This document shows, one piece after another, positions 26,644 through 36,412 of a stretch of 64,000 nucleotides of DNA. The position numbers were made by a program, and so were the translations under genes. Every line of letters starts with the position of its first letter. Position 1 is the stretch's first letter. The stretch lies in NCBI GenBank assembly GCA_043101605.1, contig JBICIG010000034.1, positions 1 through 64,000 on the forward strand, in the 5' to 3' direction. The notes under the pieces are model-generated. The model was not told the DNA's origin and did not search any database. It saw only the letters and a program-made list of their open reading frames with translations. The DNA comes from JBICIG01 sp043101605 (lineage in GTDB: Bacteria > Planctomycetota > Phycisphaerae > Phycisphaerales > UBA1924).

Positions 26644-28739
26644 AGACGAACCTTCCTGTTGTAGACCCACCATTCGCCGAGCAGAATCGCGGCCGCGAGC
26701 AGGATAAACCAGGGCCAGAGCCGACGCACCCGCGCTCCGTCGTCGCCCGAAGACGCCTCGATCACCGCGCCGTCGAGCCGGAGTTCCGCCGCGGGGCGGA
26801 GGTCCGACTCGCGCGGGTCGAGCATCGCCGACGCGATCGGGCGGACGGCCCGCGCGCCCTCGCGCCGATCGCCGGGCTCGGCCGGGCCCTCCCAACTGAG
26901 CCGATACACGCCGATGCGGGCGAGCGGGCCGAACGCGACGCGCCCCCCGAGCCCGATCTCCAGTGCCGCGGGTTCGCCCGCGGGCTCGCCGGCATCGTTG
27001 GGGACCAGCAGCCGCGCGTTTCGCGCCCCCGGCGGCAGCCGACGCGACGCGACGCTCCCCATCGTCTCGACCTCGCCCGGCGCGAGCGAGCCGCGGTCGG
27101 CGGCGAGGGTCTCGATCGCCGCGGCGATGAACATCGGGAAGCTCAGATCCAGCGGCCAGGTGCTCTCGAGCGGATCGAACGCGACGAGGATCGACCGGCT
27201 CTGTGCGCCCTCGACCTGCACGATCGCCGGCCCGGCGCGGGTCTCGGCGAGGATCTGCGCCCCGGCTTCGGGATCGATCGCCAGCCGCGGCGCCCGCTCG
27301 AGTTCCACGCCCGCGAAGGTGACATCCCGCACCGCCGGATGCCCGGGAGCGCTCGCGAACAACTCGCTCGGCCCCCCCATGCTCTGGATCATCACGCCCG
27401 AGCCCGGCGGGGCGACGCCCAGCACCAGGGATCGCGCCCGCGGCAGGTCGGGCTCAGCCGCCGCAGCCGCCGCGGGACCATCGAGCACCAGCACATCGAA
27501 CCGCGCCGACTCTCCCGCCGCGACCGCCTCGGCGAACGCGTCGGGCGTGAAGCGTTCGACCAGCCCGCCCGGCGTGCCGGTGACGGCCGACTCCAGAAAC
27601 AGGTCTCCCTCGCTCACCAGCGCGATCGCGATCGAGCGCGGCGGGGGGAGCACGACCCACGCCCGATCATCCCGCGACAGCGCGTCGACGCGATCCGCCC
27701 CGTGCAGGATCGTCACCCTCGCGACCTCGCCCCCGACCGAGGGCACCTCGATCGTCGCGCTGCCCCGACCCGGTCCTCCCTCGCCCAATGCCTCGACCGG
27801 GACCGCGACGATGCGGCGTTGATCTCCGATGACGAACTCCACCTCGACCTCGCGCGCTTCGCCCGCCGTGCTCTGCAGCCCGAGGAACAGCCGTACCCGC
27901 TCGGGGTTGTTCAGCGAGCGGAGCGCGCGCAGCGCGACGATGCCGAGATTGGGCGGGCCGGACGCGGCGTCGGTCGGACGCACCAGCCGCACGCGATCGG
28001 CCAGGCGCCCGGGGACCGCGTCGGCATCGGCGAACGAGCCGTCGGAGAGCAGGTGGATGACGGGCCCGGCCCGGGTGGACGCGGCGGCCCCGTCGCCCGG
28101 CGCTCGGTTGGTCGGCTCCTCGCCGGGCTCGTTGCCGGGCTCATCGGTCGCCGGTTTCGGATCCTGCGCTCGGGCCAGTCGCAGCGCGGGAAGCAAGCGT
28201 CCGGGCGCATCGGTCGGCTCGATCGACGCGATCGCCTCGAGCAGGCGCTGCCGATCGCTGGTCATCGGCGCCAGGACCGTCGCGCCCGCGTCCACGGCGA
28301 TGACCATGGCCCGGTCGCCCGAGCCGGTGGAGAACGCGCCCGGCGTGCGCAGCGATGCGACGATCTCCGCCGCCTGCTGCTTGGCGCGATCGAGCCGGGT
28401 GGGGGCATCGGGCGCGTCGCCCGTGCGCGCGTTCATGCTCGCCGACCGATCGATCAGGATGATGTGCTGCGCGCCGAGCGGGCCGGCGCTCCGCCACTCA
28501 GGCTGCCCGAGCGCCGCCAGCAGCGACGCCAGCGCCAGCAGTTGCAGCAGCAGCAGGATGTTGCGGCGGAGTCTCTGGAACGGCGCGTTGGCCTGCAGGT
28601 CCTGCACCGCACGCCGCCACAGCAGCGTCGTCGAAATGTCCACCGTCTGCCGGCGGAGCTTGAGGAAGTACAACAGCACCAGCAGCGGCACGGCGACCGC
28701 CGCGCCCCACAGCGCCAGACCGGGAGAGAGCCAGGTCAA
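26640..28739 (-). CDS. BatA-like VWA membrane protein
   Basis: A 699-residue protein. The N-terminus is the BatA pattern: WLSPGLALWGAAVAVPLLVL, then LYFLKLRRQTVDISTTLLWRR and a second hydrophobic helix. A von Willebrand A domain begins at HIILIDRSASMNAR (~93) with the metal-site motif DxSxS. A further exported region and a C-terminal helix (WPWFILLAAAILLGEWWVYN) follow. The start is TTG 28739, fused to the DUF58 stop (TTGA), with no nearby ATG or GTG. The protein probably works with MoxR and DUF58 in maturing or controlling a membrane complex; this is inferred from family context. Confidence 0.85.
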   Translation of the reverse strand: MTWLSPGLALWGAAVAVPLLVLLYFLKLRRQTVDISTTLLWRRAVQDLQANAPFQRLRRNILLLLQLLALASLLAALGQPEWRSAGPLGAQHIILIDRSASMNARTGDAPDAPTRLDRAKQQAAEIVASLRTPGAFSTGSGDRAMVIAVDAGATVLAPMTSDRQRLLEAIASIEPTDAPGRLLPALRLARAQDPKPATDEPGNEPGEEPTNRAPGDGAAASTRAGPVIHLLSDGSFADADAVPGRLADRVRLVRPTDAASGPPNLGIVALRALRSLNNPERVRLFLGLQSTAGEAREVEVEFVIGDQRRIVAVPVEALGEGGPGRGSATIEVPSVGGEVARVTILHGADRVDALSRDDRAWVVLPPPRSIAIALVSEGDLFLESAVTGTPGGLVERFTPDAFAEAVAAGESARFDVLVLDGPAAAAAAEPDLPRARSLVLGVAPPGSGVMIQSMGGPSELFASAPGHPAVRDVTFAGVELERAPRLAIDPEAGAQILAETRAGPAIVQVEGAQSRSILVAFDPLESTWPLDLSFPMFIAAAIETLAADRGSLAPGEVETMGSVASRRLPPGARNARLLVPNDAGEPAGEPAALEIGLGGRVAFGPLARIGVYRLSWEGPAEPGDRREGARAVRPIASAMLDPRESDLRPAAELRLDGAVIEASSGDDGARVRRLWPWFILLAAAILLGEWWVYNRKVRL

Positions 28740-29701
28740 CGCAGAATCCCCCGCCGCCGGAGCGTGCCCGTGACCAGTTCCTCGATATCCGCATCCGACG
28801 ACACCGACAGGAAGGTGATCTCGCGGCGCGCGCAGAACTGGTGCAACCCGTCGCGGTAGGCTTCGAGCGTGCGCCGGTAGCGGTCCAGCAGCGGGGCGCT
28901 GATCGTCACCTCGGCCATGCCGCGGCTCTCGATATCGCGCAGCCGCAGGTCACCCTTGACATCGGGCTCGATCTCCTGCGGGCTGAGCACCTGGATCGCC
29001 ACGAGGTCGTACCCGTGCCCGACGAGCAGGCGGAGCCCGTCCTCGTACCCCTTGTCGAAGAAGAAGTCGCTCAGGACGACCATCACACCCTTGCCGCGGC
29101 GAGACAGCGCCAGTCGCTTGGCGGCATCGCGGAAGTCAAAGTCGCCGGCGGGCTCGATCGAGCAGAGGAACCGCGCCAGGTCGTGCATGCGCCGCCGCCC
29201 ACGCAGATCGCGCAGGGAGTGGATCGACGGCAGGGAGTCTGGCGCGGCCAGGGACGGGTCGGCTGATCCCGCGCGGACGTGGCCGCCGAGGATCGTGCAC
29301 GCGACGCGGTTGAGGTTGACGAGCCCGATGGAGCCGAGCGCCATGGCGAAGCGCTGCATGAAGAGGAACTTGCCAGGCTCGCCGCAGTCGCTGCTGCCCG
29401 ATGCATCGAGGACGAGGTGGAGCGACAGGTCCTCCTCTTCCATGAAGAGCTTGAGGAAGAGCCGATCGAGTCGGGCGTAGACATTCCAGTCGATGTGGCG
29501 CAGGTCGTCGCCGACGACATAGGGGCGGTGGTCGGCGAACTCGACGCTCTCGCCGCGTTTCTTGCTCCGCCGCTCGCCCTTGAGCCGACCGGCAAAGACC
29601 TTGCGCGAGGCGAGGTCGAGCCGGGCGAGGCGCGCAGCGAGCGCGGGATCGAGCAGGTCCTCGATGCCCGAGGGTCGGGTTGGCGTGGTCGTGCGACGCA
29701 T
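28736..29701 (-). CDS. DUF58-domain protein
   Basis: A 321-residue protein with the DUF58 signature: EFADHRPYVVGDDLRHIDWN, followed by VYARLDRLFLKLFMEEEDLS. A VWA-like fold in the second half has LHLVLDASGS and GVMVVLSDFFFDKGYEDGLR. DUF58 proteins are near-constant partners of MoxR ATPases. The stop overlaps the TTG of the BatA-like gene, and the start is 21 nt after the lipoprotein gene. Exact activity is unknown. Confidence 0.93.
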   Translation of the reverse strand: MRRTTTPTRPSGIEDLLDPALAARLARLDLASRKVFAGRLKGERRSKKRGESVEFADHRPYVVGDDLRHIDWNVYARLDRLFLKLFMEEEDLSLHLVLDASGSSDCGEPGKFLFMQRFAMALGSIGLVNLNRVACTILGGHVRAGSADPSLAAPDSLPSIHSLRDLRGRRRMHDLARFLCSIEPAGDFDFRDAAKRLALSRRGKGVMVVLSDFFFDKGYEDGLRLLVGHGYDLVAIQVLSPQEIEPDVKGDLRLRDIESRGMAEVTISAPLLDRYRRTLEAYRDGLHQFCARREITFLSVSSDADIEELVTGTLRRRGILR

Positions 29702-29722
29702 GGAAGAAGGTCGGCCCGCCGA

Positions 29723-30316
29723 TCATCGCACGCGCTTGAACTCCATCACATCCATCCACGCCGCGGGATCCTTCGCTGCTCGCGTGAGCAGCTTCTCGAG
29801 CGCCGAGGGGGTCGCGGCGATCAGCGGCGGCGCATCGGTCCCCGGGAACTCCGTCGTCGCGATCACCTTGCTCTGGGTCTGCTGGTCGACCCACTCCTCG
29901 TCGAGGGCCCACGCCCGGGCCCGCCCGTCCTCGAGTTCCAATCGGGCGAACATATGGACCGGAATCAGCAGCCACGAATGGTCGTCGTTGAGGTCGTCGA
30001 TCGTGCGGTCGGGCAGGGTCATATCGACGAACAGCCCTCCCTGAAACAGATGGAGGGTGATCTTGTAGAAGAGCGTCTTGCCGTCCTCGCCCGGGGCGCG
30101 GATCTCGTAGACCTCGTCCTCCATCTGCACAATGGTGAACTCTTCGCCGTCCTCCTCCCCGTCGTCGACCGCGACCCAGGTGCCGACGATGCGATCGTCC
30201 TTGATGCGCGTCTCGAGCGTGAGCCCCGTCAGCGCGGGCGTGGCGCACCCCCCGAGCGTGACGAGCATGAACAGGGAAGCGGTTAGGAGCAGGTGCAACG
30301 GCGTGGCGCGGGACAT
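29723..30316 (-). CDS. Hypothetical lipoprotein inside the MoxR operon
   Basis: A 197-residue lipoprotein. Signal peptide and lipobox: LLTASLFMLVTLGGC, with lipidated Cys near residue 24. The mature part begins ATPALTGLTLETRIKDDRIV, then has GTWVAVDD, EFTIVQMEDEVYEIRAPG and LFVDMTLPDRTIDDLNDDHS. The beta-rich pattern looks like a small lipocalin-like or META-like domain, but no family is clear. ATG 30316 follows AAAGGAA. It lies between moxR (51 nt upstream) and DUF58, so it is probably part of the same system. Confidence 0.75.
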   Translation of the reverse strand: MSRATPLHLLLTASLFMLVTLGGCATPALTGLTLETRIKDDRIVGTWVAVDDGEEDGEEFTIVQMEDEVYEIRAPGEDGKTLFYKITLHLFQGGLFVDMTLPDRTIDDLNDDHSWLLIPVHMFARLELEDGRARAWALDEEWVDQQTQSKVIATTEFPGTDAPPLIAATPSALEKLLTRAAKDPAAWMDVMEFKRVR

Positions 30317-30367
30317 GGGGGTTCCTTTCGGGCGCGTCGGGTCATCCATCGGCGATGCGGGCGTCGA

Positions 30368-31417
<1,050 letters not shown>

Positions 31418-31483
31418 GGTCGCTTCCTTCATGCGTGCGGATGGGTCGGGTGCGGTCTTCGATGCATCCGGGTGTTGGTGCGG

Positions 31484-34400
31484 TCAGGTCTGGTCCCGCT
31501 GCTCGCGGGCGCGGCGTTTGGCGGCCATCAGCCGGTCGAGCCCGCTTGATTGTTCGACTTCGCCCCCGTCCGGTTGCCCGGCGGGCGGACGGACCGGCGT
31601 GGGCCCGCGGGCGGGCGGAACCGGTTCGGCGGCCCGGTCGCCCGCGGGCGGTCGCGCCGCGGCGACCCGCATGGCGTCGGCGACCGCCTGCGAGCTTCGG
31701 GAGGGCTTGCCGGGTGAATCGGACGCGGGCGTTTCCGACGAGACCGCTTGATCGGCCGGAGCCTCATCGGACGAGCCCATCCGCTGCCTCGCCTGCTCCC
31801 GCGCCTGCTGGAGCGCCGACAGCGACGCCCCGGCCGACTGCGCCCGCGGCCGCAGCGACTCACGCAGCCAGCGCATCCCGGCGAGCAGGTCCAGCCGGAC
31901 ACGGCGCAGCGCGACATCGAGCAGCAGCAGGCCCGCGGCGATCGCGGCGAGCAACATCCAGATCGGCCCGACCTGCAGCGGCATCGTGATCCCGTCGCGG
32001 GACCACAACGCCGCGCCCGGCGCTTCGTCCAGCGACAGCACGCGCCCGCCGGTGAGGTCGGCGACGCGGCGGAGGAGCGCCTCGTTGGCGCGCGCAAAGC
32101 GCAGTTCGTCGCCGCGCGAGCGAGTGAACGCCGCCTGCGCCACGCCCCGCGCTCCCTCGCCCCCGTCATCGACCGCGTGCTGGACCGACACCACGAAGGT
32201 GCCCTCGGCGCGTGCATCGAAGCGCCCCTCCCACACCCCGGGCCCGGTCTGGCGGAGGTCGAGCGTGGGAGACTCCCCCCCGGGCCCGGCGACACGGGCG
32301 CGAAGCGTCCCGCCGACCAGCGGCTCGCCCTGGTCATCGACCGCCCGCACCGTCACGATCGCATCGTCGCCCTCGCGACGGGTGTCGACGCGAAGATTGG
32401 CGCTGCCGGCGGCCCGCATCGCCCAGCGGACATGCTGCTCCCACAACGCGCGGTACCCGCTCCACGCTTGCCACCCCGTCGCCCACTTTCCGCCCGCATC
32501 CGACATGAAGCAGACGACGCGCCCGAGCCCGAACTGACGCTGGGCCATGATCGGGTCTTCCTCGGGCCCGCGCATCGTCACCTGGCTGACGCCCCCCTCG
32601 CGGTCGGCGGTGACGACATACCCCGTGATCGGCGGCACGCCGGGGATCCCGCGCAGCGGTTCGGAACCCGCGCTCACCAGCGCGGGGGTGACCGGGTCGC
32701 CCTCCCAGATCAGGCTCCGCCGAACGATCTGGGCTTCCTTGGTGAAGATCTGGGGGAGCTCGGTGCGGATCGACGAGCCCCGCACCTTATAGAAACGCCC
32801 GCCGCTGCCCTCGCCGAGCGCGCGCATGAGTTGATCGTCGGCCCCGTCGCCGATCGAAACGGTCGAGACCGTGATGCCCGCGTCGCGCAGGCGCTCGAGC
32901 GCCCCGGGCACGCCCCCGCCCGAGACCGTCGTCTGCCCGTCGGACAGCACGATGATGTGACGCTGACCGGCCTCGGCATCGGCGAGTGATTCCCGGGCCG
33001 CATCCAGCGCCGGGAACAGGTTCGTCCCGCCCCCCAGCCCGATCGAACGGATCCGGCGTGCCACGACCTGCGGCTGGTTCTCGGCCAGCGGAACATCCAC
33101 CCGGAACGACCCGCTGAACGAGATCACCGTGATCAGGTCACGCTCCGACAGCGTGTCGGTCGCGGCGACCGACGCGGCGATCGCCAGATCGAGCTGCGAC
33201 GCGCTGGTGCCCGAGACCGGGGCCCCCATCGAACCCGAGGCGTCGAGCACGATCGCCAGCGCGCCTCGCGGCAACTGGCGGTTCTGCGGCGGGTCGAGCC
33301 GCACGGGCAACGCCTCGGCCAGCGGCGAGCCGATCCAACCCCCGGCGCCGTACGCGTTCTCGCCCCCGATCATCACCAGCCCGCCCCCGTTGTCGGAAAC
33401 GAACCGGGCAAGATCGAGCTGCGACTGCTCGCTGAACGCGTAGGCCGGCTGGTTGACCAGCACGATGCCGTCGTAGCCCACCAGTTCGGCATAGTCCTGC
33501 GGGAACAGTTCCGGGGTGATCACTTCCAGCCCGATCGCCGCGTCGCGCAGGGTCGCGATGAGCGCCTCGGATTCGGCGAGCCCCTCGGGTCCGGGCGGGC
33601 GGACGAGCAGCAGCCGCCCGTCGCCGGTGACGAAGGTCACGCCCGAGGCGGTGTTGTTCTCGAGCACCGCGTCGCCGCGCGGCGAGCCGCCCGCGAGTTC
33701 GGGCTCGAAGCGCGCTGCGAACCGGGCCGTCCCGCTCGATCCGGCGGGCACATCGAGCGCGATGACATTGCGCCCGGGCGCGAGCCGCACGGGAAGCCCG
33801 ATCGCGTCCTCGGTCAGCCGCACGAGTTGGTCGTTCATGGAGAGGTAGAGCGTTCCCCGCGCCGGGGCCGACGCGTGGAGCGCCACGCGCACGACCATCG
33901 GCTCGCCTTCGCGGGCGGCCGGGGGCACGGTCAACTCCTCGGCAATCACCTCCGCGTCGTGGGCGAACGGCAGCGGCACGACATCGATCGGCACCCCGGC
34001 CGAGGCGGCTTCGGTCGCCGCGTCGAGCAACCCGCCCGCCGTCTCGTTGCCATCGGACAGAAGCAGGATGCGACCGGCGGCGTCGGCGGGAATGATCCCC
34101 CGCGCCAGCCGCACCGCCGACGCGAGATCGGTCGTCGAGGCATCGCCCAGGGAACCCGCCGCGCCCGAGACGCCCCGGACGGTCGGGAGCGCCTGGATGA
34201 AAGGCTCCCCCGCCGCGGTCACGAGCCCAAGCCGGTCACTCGCGGGCTTGTCGTCGCCGACCGCCCGCACGAACCGCTGCGCCTGCTCTGCGAGCCCCAG
34301 CGGGATGGATCGGCTGACATCCACCACCGCCACCACCGCGACCGCATCGGCCCGGCGTCGGCACCCCGGCTGGGCGGCCACGGCGATCAGCAGCCCCATC

Positions 34401-34567
34401 AGCACGCACCGCACGATCGGCGACGCCCACCTCGTCCACCCCGACAGCCCCGCCAGGCTCGACCGCCCGATCCACACCACCGCGACCAGCGCGATCGGCA
34501 GCAGCACGAGGATCCACGGCTCGTCGAACCGGAGCGGACCCAGCGAAAGTGAAGCGAGCATCGGCAT
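31484..34567 (-). CDS. Double-VWA membrane protein with amidotransferase-like domain
   Basis: A 1027-residue protein heading the MoxR operon. Two N-terminal helices (WILVLLPIALVAVVWIG; IVRCVLMGLLIAVAAQ) lead to a first VWA domain (~75-200; DVSRS metal-site motif, LLLSDGNET). A beta-rich segment and a GATase-like domain follow (~330-430; LLLVRPPGPEG, GIVLVNQPAYAF, GGGLVMIGGENAYG). A second VWA domain begins at LAIVLDASGSMG (~440) with GGTNLFPAL and LSDGQTTVSGG. One more helix (IWMLLAAIAAGLLLLDVAL) precedes a disordered cytoplasmic tail. ATG 34567 follows AAGGAAGG. Both VWA metal sites look intact. Confidence 0.88.
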   Translation of the reverse strand: MPMLASLSLGPLRFDEPWILVLLPIALVAVVWIGRSSLAGLSGWTRWASPIVRCVLMGLLIAVAAQPGCRRRADAVAVVAVVDVSRSIPLGLAEQAQRFVRAVGDDKPASDRLGLVTAAGEPFIQALPTVRGVSGAAGSLGDASTTDLASAVRLARGIIPADAAGRILLLSDGNETAGGLLDAATEAASAGVPIDVVPLPFAHDAEVIAEELTVPPAAREGEPMVVRVALHASAPARGTLYLSMNDQLVRLTEDAIGLPVRLAPGRNVIALDVPAGSSGTARFAARFEPELAGGSPRGDAVLENNTASGVTFVTGDGRLLLVRPPGPEGLAESEALIATLRDAAIGLEVITPELFPQDYAELVGYDGIVLVNQPAYAFSEQSQLDLARFVSDNGGGLVMIGGENAYGAGGWIGSPLAEALPVRLDPPQNRQLPRGALAIVLDASGSMGAPVSGTSASQLDLAIAASVAATDTLSERDLITVISFSGSFRVDVPLAENQPQVVARRIRSIGLGGGTNLFPALDAARESLADAEAGQRHIIVLSDGQTTVSGGGVPGALERLRDAGITVSTVSIGDGADDQLMRALGEGSGGRFYKVRGSSIRTELPQIFTKEAQIVRRSLIWEGDPVTPALVSAGSEPLRGIPGVPPITGYVVTADREGGVSQVTMRGPEEDPIMAQRQFGLGRVVCFMSDAGGKWATGWQAWSGYRALWEQHVRWAMRAAGSANLRVDTRREGDDAIVTVRAVDDQGEPLVGGTLRARVAGPGGESPTLDLRQTGPGVWEGRFDARAEGTFVVSVQHAVDDGGEGARGVAQAAFTRSRGDELRFARANEALLRRVADLTGGRVLSLDEAPGAALWSRDGITMPLQVGPIWMLLAAIAAGLLLLDVALRRVRLDLLAGMRWLRESLRPRAQSAGASLSALQQAREQARQRMGSSDEAPADQAVSSETPASDSPGKPSRSSQAVADAMRVAAARPPAGDRAAEPVPPARGPTPVRPPAGQPDGGEVEQSSGLDRLMAAKRRAREQRDQT

Positions 34568-34691
34568 CCGGCCCTTCCTTGGGGATCGGCGCGGAGTTGG
34601 TTCGTCATCGGCCTCGGTCGGCCGACCCGCATGATACGAACGCCTCCCGGATGCGTTCGCCGACACGAGCGCCGGCTATCATCCCGGCTTC

Positions 34692-35834
34692 ATGGGCAAG
34701 ACCACCACCAAAGCCGGCTCTCGCCGTTCCGCCGCGGGCGATGTGCACGCCGACCGACGCGCCAGGCTCCGCAAGGCGCTGGCGTCCCACGGCGTCGACG
34801 CCGTCCTCGTCACCGATCCCATCGATGTCGGGTACCTCACCGGGTTCCTCGGGGGCGACAGCTACCTGCTGCTCCCCGCAACCGCCCGCAGCAAGCCGGT
34901 CGTCATCAGCGACTTCCGCTACCAGGAAGAACTCGAGCCGCTCAAGCCCGCTGTCTCGATTCACATCCGACGCGGCTCGTTCGGCGATTCGATCAAGGCG
35001 CTCTCGGGCGGGATGCAACTCGGCTCGATCGCCGTGCAGGGCGAGCATGTCTCGCTGGCGCAGTTCGACACGCTGGGCAAGGCGGTCGGCAAGAAGAAGC
35101 TCCGCCCGATCACCGGGCTCGTGACGGACCTCCGCATCCGCAAGGACGAGACGGAGATCGCGCAGATCCGCCGCGCGGTCAGGGTGCAGGAAGCGGCCCT
35201 GCTCGCGGTGCTCCCCACCATCGAGCCCGGGCAGACCGAACTCGAGATCGCCGCCCGCCTCGAGGCGGAGATGAAGTCCCGCGGCTCGAGCCAGCCCGGG
35301 TTCAACACGATCGTCGCCGCGGGCGCCAACGGCTCGCTCCCCCACTACCGCCCCCAGCGCGTCAAGGTGAGGAAGAACCAGCCGCTGCTGATCGACTGGG
35401 GCTCGGTCGTCGAGGGATACCACGGCGACATGACGCGGACCTTTGCGGTGGGCAAGTGGTCCAAGACCGTGATCGAGATCTACGACATCGTGCACGAGGC
35501 GCACCTGGCCGCCGCCGCGGCGCTCGCCCCGGGCAAGTCGACGCGGGAGATCGACGGGATCGCCCGCGATCACATCGCCAGGGCCGGCTACGCCGAGTAC
35601 TTCGGGCACGGGCTGGGGCACGGCATGGGGATGCAGGGTCACGAGGACCCGCGGCTGAACCCGCTGTACGCCGACCGCGTGCTCGAACCCGGGCATGTGG
35701 TCACGATCGAGCCGGGCATCTACCTGCCGGGGGTCGGCGGGGTGCGGCTCGAGGACGACTTCGTGGTGACCGAGCGTGGCTCGAAGAACCTGTGCTCGCT
35801 GCCGATGGACCGCGGCTGGGCGACATTGTGCTAA
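34692..35834 (+). CDS. M24-family Xaa-Pro peptidase
   Basis: A 380-residue aminopeptidase P/prolidase-like enzyme. The creatinase N-domain (LRKALASHGVDAVLVTDPID) precedes the pita-bread catalytic domain. Metal ligands are visible: two Asp in LLIDWGSVVEGYHGDMTRTF, His in FGHGLGHGMGMQ, and Glu in VVTIEPGIYLPG and GVRLEDDFVVT. It cleaves a residue preceding proline. The gene lies 71 nt upstream of accB, as M24 genes often do, but the usual efp gene between them is absent. Divergent from the MoxR operon. Confidence 0.93.
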   Translation: MGKTTTKAGSRRSAAGDVHADRRARLRKALASHGVDAVLVTDPIDVGYLTGFLGGDSYLLLPATARSKPVVISDFRYQEELEPLKPAVSIHIRRGSFGDSIKALSGGMQLGSIAVQGEHVSLAQFDTLGKAVGKKKLRPITGLVTDLRIRKDETEIAQIRRAVRVQEAALLAVLPTIEPGQTELEIAARLEAEMKSRGSSQPGFNTIVAAGANGSLPHYRPQRVKVRKNQPLLIDWGSVVEGYHGDMTRTFAVGKWSKTVIEIYDIVHEAHLAAAAALAPGKSTREIDGIARDHIARAGYAEYFGHGLGHGMGMQGHEDPRLNPLYADRVLEPGHVVTIEPGIYLPGVGGVRLEDDFVVTERGSKNLCSLPMDRGWATLC

Positions 35835-35905
35835 GCTCCCGGGCTTGATGAGCCGCGGGAGAACGGGCCCGGCGCGACCGAGCGGGCCGAAGGGGTTGAG
35901 TCGGC

Positions 35906-36355
35906 ATGATCGACATTCGCAAGCTCAAGGAACTCGTTCGGCTGATGGTCGAGAACGACCTGTCCGAACTCGATCTGCGTGACAAGGAAGAGAAGGTGAC
36001 GATCAAGCGCGGGCCCGAGGGCGTGCCGATGATCGCCGCCTCTCCCGTCGCCCACGCCGCCGCACGCCCCGCCCCGGCCGACGCATCGGGCGACGAGCCC
36101 GCCGCCGAGAGCGGACTGGTCGCGATCGAGAGCCCCATGGTCGGGACCTTCTACTCCAAGCCAAACCCCGATGCCGAGTCGTTCGTGTCCAGCGGCGCCG
36201 CGGTCTCGCCCGACACGGTCGTCTGCCTCGTCGAGGCCATGAAGGTCTTCAACGAGATCAAGGCCGAGACCTCCGGCACCGTCGAGCGCATCCTCGTCAA
36301 GGACGGCGATTCGGTCGAGTTCGGGCAGCGCCTCATGCTCGTCCGCCCGGACTGA
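35906..36355 (+). CDS. accB: Acetyl-CoA carboxylase biotin carboxyl carrier protein
   Basis: A 149-residue BCCP. It has the N-terminal helical segment (IDIRKLKELVRLMVENDLSE), an Ala/Pro linker and the C-terminal biotinyl domain. The biotin Lys lies in EAMKVFNEIKAE, near residue 113; the usual EAMKM is EAMKV here. VGTFYSKPNPDAESFVSSGA is the conserved thumb region. It carries carboxyl groups between AccC and the transferase in the first step of fatty acid synthesis. accC follows after 57 nt. Confidence 0.97.
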   Translation: MIDIRKLKELVRLMVENDLSELDLRDKEEKVTIKRGPEGVPMIAASPVAHAAARPAPADASGDEPAAESGLVAIESPMVGTFYSKPNPDAESFVSSGAAVSPDTVVCLVEAMKVFNEIKAETSGTVERILVKDGDSVEFGQRLMLVRPD

Positions 36356-36412
36356 CCCGACCCCATCCGGCGCGGCGCCGACGCGAGCCACGCCCCGAGA
36401 GACGCCGACGAG

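Noticed and set aside
26313..28859. Plus-strand open frame of 848 codons
   Set aside because: It is antisense to the BatA-like gene, and its translation lacks any protein-like pattern.
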